From: Sulfurospirillum sp. UBA6810
Lineage (GTDB): Bacteria; Campylobacterota; Campylobacteria; Campylobacterales; Sulfurospirillaceae
Reading direction: 5' to 3'
Assembly: GCA_002469305.1 (NCBI GenBank)
Contig: DKEY01000016.1
Location: 62,001-126,000 of the forward strand
DNA: 64,000 nt
The notes under the pieces are model-generated. The model was not told where the DNA came from. It saw only the letters and a list, made by a program, of their open reading frames with translations, and made no database searches. How positions within the stretch are numbered: the first letter of the stretch is position 1; every line of letters starts with the position of its first letter. The translations under genes and the position numbers were made by a program. Positions 43,312 through 51,519 of the stretch are shown here, piece by piece.

Positions 43312-43860
43312 TTATTTTACACAACGAAGATACAAGCTATATCCATCATGAATCCAATATCCTTGCTCCCCGCTATTATTCCATCCTAAAATATTTGGAT
43401 AAGGTGTATTTGCTATATAGTTTATGTAAGTATGTGCCCCTATTCCACCGCTAGACACAATAGGAGGTACTCCATTTGTTATCGCAAAAGTTGTTTCTGT
43501 TTTTAAAGGAACTCGCCATCCTATATTTGTGCATTGTTGAAAAGCCGAGGCATAGTTTAAAGTTGAATAATATCCTTTATTATCTGTATACCAGAGACTA
43601 GGTCCAGAAGCCCATCCAATGCCACCACTAGGCTGTAGGGCTTCTTTGCTAATTGAAGTATAGGAATTTCCAGTAATGGTGTGGTCTTTAACATATAAAG
43701 AAGAATTGTTTTTCTGTGTCCAATACGTACCATCATAAGATAATAGAACATTGTCACTATTAATTCCTATTTTTGCCATTTTTGCTATTGTGTTACTATA
43801 GCAAGCAGAATAACTACAAGGTACGGCATCTAATAAGCTATTAGTCACAGTACCCGTTAC
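43312..43860 (-). CDS. Silent pilV cassette 13
   Basis: 182 residues, VTGTVTNSLLDAVPC. First 142 bp near-identical to cassette 3 on the other strand; the end (CTNIGWRVPLKTET, NGVPPIVS, LYLRCVK) is a variant RLP module. Confidence 0.8.
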   Translation of the reverse strand, partial: VTGTVTNSLLDAVPCSYSACYSNTIAKMAKIGINSDNVLLSYDGTYWTQKNNSSLYVKDHTITGNSYTSISKEALQPSGGIGWASGPSLWYTDNKGYYSTLNYASAFQQCTNIGWRVPLKTETTFAITNGVPPIVSSGGIGAHTYINYIANTPYPNILGWNNSGEQGYWIHDGYSLYLRCVK

Positions 43861-43861
43861 A
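43850..43861 (-). repeat. Shuffling site 13
   Basis: TGTAACGGGTAC on the minus strand; bounds the cassette now joined to the stem. Confidence 0.85.
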
Positions 43862-43866
43862 TAATG

Positions 43867-46518
43867 CTATTTATACCAAACATCACTTCCTGCTGTGTTA
43901 CAAGAAGCTGTTGCATTTGCTTTTGTTGAATAAAATCCTCTACAGCTATAGCCTCCACTTTGTGTAACTGAGCTGTTCGGAATTTCAGAGATTGGATTAG
44001 AGCATGAGAAAAGTTGTCCGAAAGTAAAAATATTTACACCATTTACATAAACAAGACATCTTACAGTATCACCTGAGATATTATATGCACATGGATTCGT
44101 AATAGCCCAATTACTTAAATATGTTGCTCCACTACTATACCAATTTTTAGATGTCGTTGTATTGCTATTTAATACATTTGTTTCATAGCAATATTTACTA
44201 TAACCCTTTGATGTAATAGTGCCTATGACATTGTTAGAATCAATATAAATATCTGTTAAGGAAAATCCCCAAGCACTTTGAGCTTTATCATCGAAGTCTT
44301 CAGCTCCCCAAGTTGAAGCAACGGGCTTGGCATCCAACAATCGATTTGTCACCGTACCCGTTACAGAGTAGTACCATTGTTTCGCAGATGGGTTGTTTAC
44401 ATATGCTATACCGCCATCTAAATAGTTATTTGCAGGTGTCCCTGTGTAATTTGTTTCAGTGCCAGTATTAAGTGTTAAGTTTATTCTTGTACTGTTACTA
44501 GGTGCGCTTAAGTCTTCCCTTGAACCATCTGTTATTGCATAAGCTGTACTTGACTCATTAGCACAATCACTTGACCAGACTTTTTGACCTGAGGAATAAG
44601 TAGTATATCCTGAGTCTCTACAGTACTCAAGAGCCGATGTAATTCCCTCACCACTTAAATAAACTTTATATCCCACTAAAGAACTAGGCACTACTGACAC
44701 AAATTGATTTAAGCTTGTAGTGTTTATTTTTTGATTTACACCTGTGCCATTAAAACTTGCCATATTTACACCTGTGCAAGTTCTATCAAGTAGATTATTG
44801 CCTAAATGGTCTTGGACAACTACAGCTGCTTGTGTAACAAAATTCCCATCATATGTGTAACATACGGAACCATTTACAAGAGATGGGTATTTTAATATAA
44901 CACTTCCTGCAGGCACATTGCCTGAAGTATTTTGAATTAAATGAGCAGCTCCATTGCTAGAATAAGCATTTGCTACGCTTGAAACAGGAATTGCATCTGT
45001 AAGCAGGTTTTTAACATTTAAAGCACTCGGAGCGAAATAAAAAGGATACATATTATCAGTAAGTTCGCCTGCATAAGTGCCATCCGTTCCATTACATGTG
45101 CCTATTGAACAATCAGACACATTTATAAAATATGTTACACCTGTTGCTAAATCTGAAAAAATATCTCTTCCATTTACATGATTGCTCACTTGATGAATAC
45201 CGTCAGTAGAAGTCCAAATACTGTTTGATAAATAATAGTATTTATTTTGAGAAACAACGTAAGCATACACTCCATCATTTCCAGACTGAGAAGCATCATT
45301 AAACTCAAAAATATCCTCTAAAGTATCAGCTTGGTATATCCATACATTTGTCTCACCTGATACAGCAACATTTCCTTTTATCAGCTTATCAATGCCTCCT
45401 GTTTTATTTGCAATCCAAGCAGTTGTACCACTTGCAAACAAGTCAGATAGAGTAGAAAGAGCTGAAATATCTTTAGTAACCACAAAAGAGTTGCTTGGAA
45501 CTACCCAATAACCACCTGTTTCATAATCATCTTTTTTAGTAAAATCTAAACTTCCACCGAACTCCCCATTAGGCGCAGATGATGAAACTACAGAACCACC
45601 CGATTTGTCAAATAAAGAAGTAGCCATTAACAAAACCGTTCCTGTACCGTTATATAGTCCACCTGCGGAACTTCCACCATCCATATTGTGTTCGACCCAT
45701 TTATCACCGTTATGAGTATAAAACTTTATAACATCATCTATCTCAACTTTGGCACATAACCCTCTAGTTCCTGGTGTTGTATCTTCATTAAAATTTGACT
45801 CTTGAGTAAAAAATAGATTTCCAGTACAACCATCAGATGTGGTTTTTGTTGCATTTTCGCCACCAACTGTTCCAAGTTTGATGTACTCTCCTGTATTTGG
45901 ATCCCATCCATACACATCTAGTCCACCATTTCCATTTGGCACAAAATACTGTTTGCCCTCTTCCCCTGGATTTGGCAAATCAGAGATGTTTGATACAAGT
46001 ATTTTATCTGGATCGGAATTGATATCTTCAATAATATCTAATATTGTTTGAGTCTCTTGAGGTATGTTGATATAAAATGTTGAATAATCTGATGAAATCT
46101 TTTGGTTTGGTTCTAAAAATAAACTCGTATTAAAAAGTCTTTTGATATCATCGTTGACACCCGTTAAAACATTTTTGAGTGAAATTTTGCCATCAGCAAG
46201 TTCTATCGTGATACCACCTGACTCTCCACAGTAAGAGCCAGAGACATCACAAGGTTCATTTAATAAAGTTGTAAATTTTGCATTGACTATTATAGAGTTA
46301 AATGTTTGAAGCTCTGCTCTAGTTGGTGTTGCGTCCCCTGTATTGTTTATGTAACCAACTATTTCATTTAATAAAAAAGTTAATCTTTTGACATATTCAT
46401 CTATAGTTGCTTGTCTATCTTGTTCTAGCATTGTACCTGTAACTGAGGCATTAGAGAATGTCAGAACAGATACTATCATTATGATTGATAAAAATGATTT
46501 AAAAGCCTTGTTTTTCAT
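43867..46518 (-). CDS. PilV-like tip adhesin: constant stem plus expressed cassette 14
   Basis: 883 residues. A Sec signal (MKNKAFKSFLSIIMIVSVLTFSNA) is followed by a 700-residue Ser/Thr/Asn/Gly-rich stem. At residue 719 the site encodes V-T-G-T and the variable cassette of 165 residues begins (RLLDAKPVASTW to DVWYK). Just before the site, residues about 505-600 (NLLTDAIPVSS, VILKYP, YTYDGNFVTQ) resemble cassette beginnings, as if an old cassette had been absorbed into the stem. In R64, PilV sits at the pilus tip and its variable end chooses the recipient cell. Unlike R64 PilV it lacks an obvious prepilin leader. It has AAGGAG before the ATG and its own AT-rich element, so it is a separate transcription unit from the pilus operon. 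Confidence 0.85.
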   Translation of the reverse strand: MKNKAFKSFLSIIMIVSVLTFSNASVTGTMLEQDRQATIDEYVKRLTFLLNEIVGYINNTGDATPTRAELQTFNSIIVNAKFTTLLNEPCDVSGSYCGESGGITIELADGKISLKNVLTGVNDDIKRLFNTSLFLEPNQKISSDYSTFYINIPQETQTILDIIEDINSDPDKILVSNISDLPNPGEEGKQYFVPNGNGGLDVYGWDPNTGEYIKLGTVGGENATKTTSDGCTGNLFFTQESNFNEDTTPGTRGLCAKVEIDDVIKFYTHNGDKWVEHNMDGGSSAGGLYNGTGTVLLMATSLFDKSGGSVVSSSAPNGEFGGSLDFTKKDDYETGGYWVVPSNSFVVTKDISALSTLSDLFASGTTAWIANKTGGIDKLIKGNVAVSGETNVWIYQADTLEDIFEFNDASQSGNDGVYAYVVSQNKYYYLSNSIWTSTDGIHQVSNHVNGRDIFSDLATGVTYFINVSDCSIGTCNGTDGTYAGELTDNMYPFYFAPSALNVKNLLTDAIPVSSVANAYSSNGAAHLIQNTSGNVPAGSVILKYPSLVNGSVCYTYDGNFVTQAAVVVQDHLGNNLLDRTCTGVNMASFNGTGVNQKINTTSLNQFVSVVPSSLVGYKVYLSGEGITSALEYCRDSGYTTYSSGQKVWSSDCANESSTAYAITDGSREDLSAPSNSTRINLTLNTGTETNYTGTPANNYLDGGIAYVNNPSAKQWYYSVTGTVTNRLLDAKPVASTWGAEDFDDKAQSAWGFSLTDIYIDSNNVIGTITSKGYSKYCYETNVLNSNTTTSKNWYSSGATYLSNWAITNPCAYNISGDTVRCLVYVNGVNIFTFGQLFSCSNPISEIPNSSVTQSGGYSCRGFYSTKANATASCNTAGSDVWYK
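44354..44365 (-). repeat. Shuffling site 14, stem junction
   Basis: TGTAACGGGTAC on the minus strand at the stem/cassette boundary. Every switch of PilV must use this site. Confidence 0.85.
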
Positions 46519-46547
46519 TTCAGACTCCTTACGAAATTATTCTAGAA

Positions 46548-46579
46548 TATAATAAATTTATAATTAAATAAGGCTTAAT
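46548..46579 (-). promoter_or_regulatory. AT-rich element copy 11 (pilV)
   Basis: Core AATTATAAATTTATTA, 32 nt before the pilV ATG; upstream flank TTAAGC overlaps the stop of the gene at 46575. Confidence 0.75.
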
Positions 46580-47549
46580 TTATGGCAATATTTAGGGAAG
46601 TAGATAAACTCTCTGTTTCTGATAACTTTTCTGTATCACTCATAAAAGAAAAATTTTCATAGACGACATCTTCAACAAGAGTATTCAATTCAGCAGGAGA
46701 GACTTCTTTGATATAGTTTTTTAATTCCGCATTCAAAGAACCATACTCTATTTTTTTTATAATTCCCCTCAAGACACCTTTTGTGAGACTTGCTAGTAAT
46801 TGCTCCCTCTCTTCAGAGCTTATTACATCTCCTCCAACTTCATACTGTTTTGAGAGATATGCAACGCGGTTTAAAATAGTAAAAATTTTTGTAGTTGAAT
46901 CATATCTTGGTAAAAGTGCTGATGCAAAAGCAGCTTTACCAAACTCTTTATTTACAAGGTACTCATTTGTTTGTTCTAGTCTTTGCTCATAAAGAATTTT
47001 TCTTTTTTTCTTATAAGTATCAAGTTTTTCATCACTTGATTTAATTATTGTAACTGTTTCACCATCTACTGTTCCATTTTTTAAGATAGAGCTAACTTTG
47101 GTCCCTTGTTCCCCTCTCGCACTAAATGTAACTTTATCTGCTTCTACTTGCAAGAAAGAGGTGTCTTTTGATACTATTGTATTACACTCTTCTAAAGTAA
47201 TTTTATTCGTAGCCACTAAATCTGCGCACGTTGGCGTACCTTGTATATTTCCTTTTAAGTAAATTTTTACCGCTTCGCTGTATTTATTTAAAAGCAATCC
47301 ATCTTGATCTGAAAAATCATCATCATAAACCACTAATTCACTTGGCTTAACTCCATTTTGGAATAAAGACCTCGTTCCATCACCACTTTCATTAAAATAA
47401 ATTTGATTATATTTATGAGCTTCATTTGCTTTTTCAATAGTTTTTTGTGCTCTTTTCTCTGAAAATAAATCATTTACATCTTCTATACTTATTAAAGCAT
47501 CCCCTATCAAAAAAACAACAAGACTTATAAGTAAAAATGGAAATGGCAT
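46575..47549 (-). CDS. Membrane-anchored protein at end of pilus operon
   Basis: 324 residues from ATG 47549 (AAGGA upstream; a TTG 27 bases earlier is less convincing). One N-terminal hydrophobic segment (MPFPFLLISLVVFLIGDALI), then a soluble, probably periplasmic domain with helical repeats. No family recognised. The position between a minor prepilin and the PilV-like adhesin suggests a part of the pilus tip or assembly complex. Confidence 0.6.
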   Translation of the reverse strand: MPFPFLLISLVVFLIGDALISIEDVNDLFSEKRAQKTIEKANEAHKYNQIYFNESGDGTRSLFQNGVKPSELVVYDDDFSDQDGLLLNKYSEAVKIYLKGNIQGTPTCADLVATNKITLEECNTIVSKDTSFLQVEADKVTFSARGEQGTKVSSILKNGTVDGETVTIIKSSDEKLDTYKKKRKILYEQRLEQTNEYLVNKEFGKAAFASALLPRYDSTTKIFTILNRVAYLSKQYEVGGDVISSEEREQLLASLTKGVLRGIIKKIEYGSLNAELKNYIKEVSPAELNTLVEDVVYENFSFMSDTEKLSETESLSTSLNIAIN

Positions 47550-47559
47550 TTTTCTTTCC

Positions 47560-48156
47560 TTACTTCTCAAACACAAATAAAATCATATTATCTGTATCGG
47601 TTCCACCCTCTGTATCAAAAGATGTTGCTTTGTCATTATAACTTTTTAAAATCGTGTCATAATTGTTTTTATAGTAAGACAAAAAGTCATATTCTAGCCC
47701 CTCAGATAAGGACAGAGGCAAGTCAGAACAATCGATAAAAACTTCGAAGCTTTTCGAGTTATTACTATCCTCTTGATAATACTTTCTGCAACCTTTACCC
47801 GTATTTCCCCATGTAACCATATACTCAAAATACGATTTAGTACCATCTTTTTCATCGGTTTCAGAAGAGCCTGTGTAAACCATATCGTGATTAGATAGTG
47901 TTGAGCAATTTGCTATTCTATAAGCGGTCATATCATTGTAGTAACCAAGCATAGAACAACTAGAATTTCTTTTGCTAACATACCCTATAAAAGGGTTAAA
48001 TATACCTGTTTCTAACTCTTTTCCACTATCATCAAACATTTTTTCTACTGCATTTTCATAACGCATAGCATGTATTTTACCAACAGCGAAATAGGAAAGA
48101 ATACCAATAATAACCAATACAAAAGTAAGCTCCACAAGAGTCATACCTTTTCTCAT
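47560..48156 (-). CDS. Minor type IV prepilin
   Basis: 198 residues. MRKG then MTLVELTFVLVIIGIL: a four-residue leader, cleavage after Gly, Glu at +5 and the hydrophobic N-terminal helix of type IV pilins. Cysteines in the C-terminal domain (SCSML, NCSTL, GCRKYY, DCSD) can pair. Its leader matches that of the main prepilin at 53368. It overlaps the ATPase gene by ATGA. Confidence 0.85.
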   Translation of the reverse strand: MRKGMTLVELTFVLVIIGILSYFAVGKIHAMRYENAVEKMFDDSGKELETGIFNPFIGYVSKRNSSCSMLGYYNDMTAYRIANCSTLSNHDMVYTGSSETDEKDGTKSYFEYMVTWGNTGKGCRKYYQEDSNNSKSFEVFIDCSDLPLSLSEGLEYDFLSYYKNNYDTILKSYNDKATSFDTEGGTDTDNMILFVFEK

Positions 48157-50111
48157 GATGCAGCCTTTTTGTTCATCTCTTCTGCGATAGCTTTAATTTT
48201 CTCTATTTGAGCTCCTAGCACACCCTCGTAAACCGCCTTACTTATTTTGCCATCTTTATATTTTTGTCTTGCCACATCTTCTGCGCTTCTATAAATAATA
48301 GCTCCACTAGCAATAAGTTTATCAAAGTCTTTAGAAGGGTTGCAATCTAGTGGCACTTTGCCAGGAATTAAATAGGCAAGCTCATATATAAGCTCTCTAT
48401 CATGGCTACCTGTTCCAAAACAATTTTCGCATACAACTTCTTTACCATTCTCTGCTAATTTTCCTGTACCTTTGCATTTTGGACATAAGGCAGGTACGAG
48501 CCTATGGTGCAAAAGTGTTCTCAAAAGAGGAAGATAAGAGACTGGCTTTAATCCCGCATTATCTAAAACGGTAAAAATAGACCGAACATCATTTGTATGC
48601 ACAGAGAAAGCCATTAAACGTCCTCTAGCTGCTCCATTTACTGCTGCTACTATTTCATCAGCACCTCTTACCTCTCCAACAATTAGTCCATCAACATACT
48701 GCTTTAACATAAAGTTAACCGCTTTAGTGATGGTTACTTTTTTCTCTTCTTTTGAGGCCCTTTTTGTGTCATCAGTAGCTATTTGTCTAAAGCCCTTATG
48801 TTGAAATTCAACTGAGCTATCAATTGTAACAATTTGTGCATCATGGTTATCATGTAGATCTGCAAAAATTGAAGAGAGAGCCGTAGACTTCCCTGAACTT
48901 GGAGGACCAGCAACAATGTTACAACCAACATGTAACTGCTCATCATTAATCATAGCAGAGTGGATGATTTTTAAATCTTCTGGATAATAGCCTATTTCAT
49001 CAATTTTTCTTAGTGAGTCACCTGAATCTAAAAGACGGATATGAATACTTCTTGCAAAATCTTGGTGGCCATGTGCTCTGCTTGATATATACTGTCTTGC
49101 CATACTCACACGAAATGTTTTATCTCCAATAGGAATATCTGTGTAATCCTCCCCTGTTCTATCAAAAGAGCCTTTATGGATGGTTCCACTTACATCAAAC
49201 TCTTGATTATTTGTATTTTCCCCTATGTCGATTAAAAGAGCTTGGATAATCAATTTTGCATCAGAGTTTGTAAAAGCATCTTTGCCTAAACATATTTTTT
49301 TACCATTTTTTACAGCCCACATTGACCATAGAGCATCATCATATTGATAAATTAATAAATCTGAATAGTTATGTGTTGCAATATAGGCATATAGATTGGC
49401 TGTTGAAATTTTGTTTGTTTTTCTGTCAATAATATCTAACTTATCTTGTGTGCCAAATTGCTTTTGGGCAACATCTGGACCAATGAAGACCATTTCATCA
49501 TAATAAAATGGAGCAATCGCAGGAGTGGGGTAAAAAATGCCTATCATTTTTTTTCCTTTATTCCATGCTTTTTTGCCTGTTCCCAATACCATATAATGTC
49601 TTTTTAAAATCTTATACTTTTCTGCATTTCTCTCTTTGTTTTCCATTGCAACATTAGATGAGTCTAAATCATTCTCAGAATGCTTATCCCCTTTCCTTAC
49701 ATACAAAAAGGCATCTTCAATAGCTCTGGTGTCTTTTAAATCCCAATCACTTGTAATTGCAGAGTAAGTTTTGTAATAAATTCTAGAATTTGCCAAAAGT
49801 TCTACTTCACTACTAGCCTCATTAACAGCATTTTTTATCATCTCAAGTCTCTCTGGAGTCTTGTTGTTGATAACTTTAGCATACTCTTCCATCATCTTTC
49901 TGTGTTCAATGGAATTATCTAAAAAAGCAGCTATCCCAGCTATATTCCCTTTTTTATTTTTTTTGAAATAATTGTTTATTATCTGCTCTGTTTTCCCATG
50001 AATTTCTATCGAGCTCTTATTTTCAGAAGATGGTTGAGCTTTCTTCTCAGAACCCCATTGACTAATCACTCTTCCTGCGGCGTTAATTAATTTTATTAGA
50101 CTATTTTTCAT
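48153..50111 (-). CDS. Type IV pilus assembly ATPase (PilQ/GspE/PilB family)
   Basis: 652 residues. Walker A GPPSSGKST (402-410), Asp box VTIDSSVEFQHKG (428-440), Walker B GLIVGEVRGADE (475-486) and His box VHTND near 504 are all present. A four-cysteine zinc site (CPKC 543-546, CENC 561-564) is typical of GspE/PilB extension ATPases. It powers pilin insertion on the cytoplasmic face. No second, retraction-type ATPase is seen, as in thin-pilus conjugation systems. It overlaps the genes before and after. Confidence 0.9.
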   Translation of the reverse strand: MKNSLIKLINAAGRVISQWGSEKKAQPSSENKSSIEIHGKTEQIINNYFKKNKKGNIAGIAAFLDNSIEHRKMMEEYAKVINNKTPERLEMIKNAVNEASSEVELLANSRIYYKTYSAITSDWDLKDTRAIEDAFLYVRKGDKHSENDLDSSNVAMENKERNAEKYKILKRHYMVLGTGKKAWNKGKKMIGIFYPTPAIAPFYYDEMVFIGPDVAQKQFGTQDKLDIIDRKTNKISTANLYAYIATHNYSDLLIYQYDDALWSMWAVKNGKKICLGKDAFTNSDAKLIIQALLIDIGENTNNQEFDVSGTIHKGSFDRTGEDYTDIPIGDKTFRVSMARQYISSRAHGHQDFARSIHIRLLDSGDSLRKIDEIGYYPEDLKIIHSAMINDEQLHVGCNIVAGPPSSGKSTALSSIFADLHDNHDAQIVTIDSSVEFQHKGFRQIATDDTKRASKEEKKVTITKAVNFMLKQYVDGLIVGEVRGADEIVAAVNGAARGRLMAFSVHTNDVRSIFTVLDNAGLKPVSYLPLLRTLLHHRLVPALCPKCKGTGKLAENGKEVVCENCFGTGSHDRELIYELAYLIPGKVPLDCNPSKDFDKLIASGAIIYRSAEDVARQKYKDGKISKAVYEGVLGAQIEKIKAIAEEMNKKAAS

Positions 50112-50673
50112 TATTCTTCTTTGCCTCTAGTTTGAAGTAGACCAAAACAGAAGAGTTATCAACCTCTCTTAGTTCTCCAACAATTTTTGGTAAAGTTTTA
50201 GACTCTTTTAAAAGAGAATGCAACAAATTATTTGCTGCCTTAAACCCATCTTTAAAGCCATAAATCCAATCAACTTGTTTATACTTAATGGTAACAAGTG
50301 CAAGATTGAAATATTTTGGGGATATTTCTACTTTTTCTACCGTAACGTAAAAAGGAGAAAAGCCATATTTTCTTTGTGTTTTATTTTTCAAATCTTCATC
50401 AATGAGTTTTTGAAAATCTTTCTTAAGCTCATCCATGTCATATTCATAGGAAAGTATCATTTTCAAATATGGCTCTGCTTCCTTGATATTTGCATCAAGA
50501 ACGGTAAGACGTTGACTTAAAGATTTATGTGTATTTCTAGCCTCATTACCTCGCACATTTTTATAGTTGATAAAAAACTTTACAGAAAAAAACAGAACCA
50601 TTAAAACAGATAAAAAGACCATCGCTATAATAGCAACTGCTTTTCTTCTGCTTTTCAAAGAGTTTATTGTCAT
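50101..50673 (-). CDS. Bitopic pilus inner-membrane protein (PilO/GspM-like)
   Basis: 190 residues: short basic tail, one membrane helix (about 13-35), coiled coil (45-75) and a small mixed alpha/beta domain ending in strands. This is the architecture of PilO/GspM. It overlaps both neighbours (11 nt and ATGA). The name is by architecture and position. Confidence 0.6.
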   Translation of the reverse strand: MTINSLKSRRKAVAIIAMVFLSVLMVLFFSVKFFINYKNVRGNEARNTHKSLSQRLTVLDANIKEAEPYLKMILSYEYDMDELKKDFQKLIDEDLKNKTQRKYGFSPFYVTVEKVEISPKYFNLALVTIKYKQVDWIYGFKDGFKAANNLLHSLLKESKTLPKIVGELREVDNSSVLVYFKLEAKKNNEK

Positions 50674-51518
50674 TGGTAAACCTCTTTTTTTATTTTAAGT
50701 TTTTCTTGAGCATCTTTAAAAGTTTGCTCTTTCTTTCTTACATCTATTTCCTTAGTGGCAATCTGTTTGTTTAAATCAGAAACCTCTTTTCTCTCTTTTT
50801 CTAAAAAATAGCTAGGTACATGCAAACCCAATATAAAAACAGAAATAAGAGGTAAAATAAGGGGTATAAAATACTGATTTAACACATTCGATTGGTACTC
50901 TTTTTTTGTTTGAACAGGTATTGTTAAATCGAACAAGGTTTTAATGCTTTTCAAATCTAAGAAAGTTACCTCTTTGAAATTAAAAAATCTTGATTTCTGA
51001 GAACCAATAAAAATTATTTTTTCCGCATATCCAGAATAAACTGCTAAGATATCTTGTATTCTTGATTCAATCACATTTGGGCGTTCCCACTCAGGATCAC
51101 TAGCCCTTGCTTGAAAATAGGCAGGAGGAATAAAGGTATCGTAAGGATTGTTAGTTTTTATAAAAAAATACTCGATTTTTGTATTATCTTCCACACCAAA
51201 AACTACCAATGAAATCTCATTCTTGTAAAGCTTTTTATATGTTCTCACTAAATCGTAAATAGAGTATTTTGCTTTTTCGCCATCAATAATTTGGATAATG
51301 TTTTCTTCTTTATCCTCTTTTACCATTTTCCCTATAAAGTCCTCTTTGGGAGAATCCATATAATTTCTATAACTCATTACTTCTGGCAATACAATATCAT
51401 CAATAGATATTTCTACTTTTTTTAAAGTTGGGACCACAGACTCTAAAAAAGAGATAACTTGTGAAAATTTATAGCCTACTTGTAAAAAAGGTCTATATGC
51501 TTTTTTTGCTGTTTGCAT
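50670..51518 (-). CDS. Bitopic pilus inner-membrane protein (GspL/PilM-N-like)
   Basis: 282 residues: cytoplasmic domain of about 205 residues, one membrane helix (about 213-235) and a periplasmic coiled-coil tail. That is GspL-like topology, fitting the cytoplasmic-to-periplasmic link beside the ATPase. Sequence identity to that family is not obvious. Confidence 0.6.
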   Translation of the reverse strand: MQTAKKAYRPFLQVGYKFSQVISFLESVVPTLKKVEISIDDIVLPEVMSYRNYMDSPKEDFIGKMVKEDKEENIIQIIDGEKAKYSIYDLVRTYKKLYKNEISLVVFGVEDNTKIEYFFIKTNNPYDTFIPPAYFQARASDPEWERPNVIESRIQDILAVYSGYAEKIIFIGSQKSRFFNFKEVTFLDLKSIKTLFDLTIPVQTKKEYQSNVLNQYFIPLILPLISVFILGLHVPSYFLEKERKEVSDLNKQIATKEIDVRKKEQTFKDAQEKLKIKKEVYQ

Positions 51519-51519
51519 T

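Noticed and set aside
36482..44365. Regularly repeated 12-bp sequence as a CRISPR array
   Set aside because: Spacing is about 500-670 bp, repeats read as coding V-T-G-T, occur in both orientations and each begins an open frame.
46433..46443. Additional shuffling site near the pilV start
   Set aside because: GTACCTGTAAC differs from the core at two positions and lacks the flanking bases; coding V-T-G-T near the signal peptide cleavage site is probably coincidence.
36482..46518. Diversity-generating retroelement acting on lectin-like ends
   Set aside because: No reverse transcriptase or template repeat is visible; variation is by whole cassettes with sites and a tyrosine recombinase.
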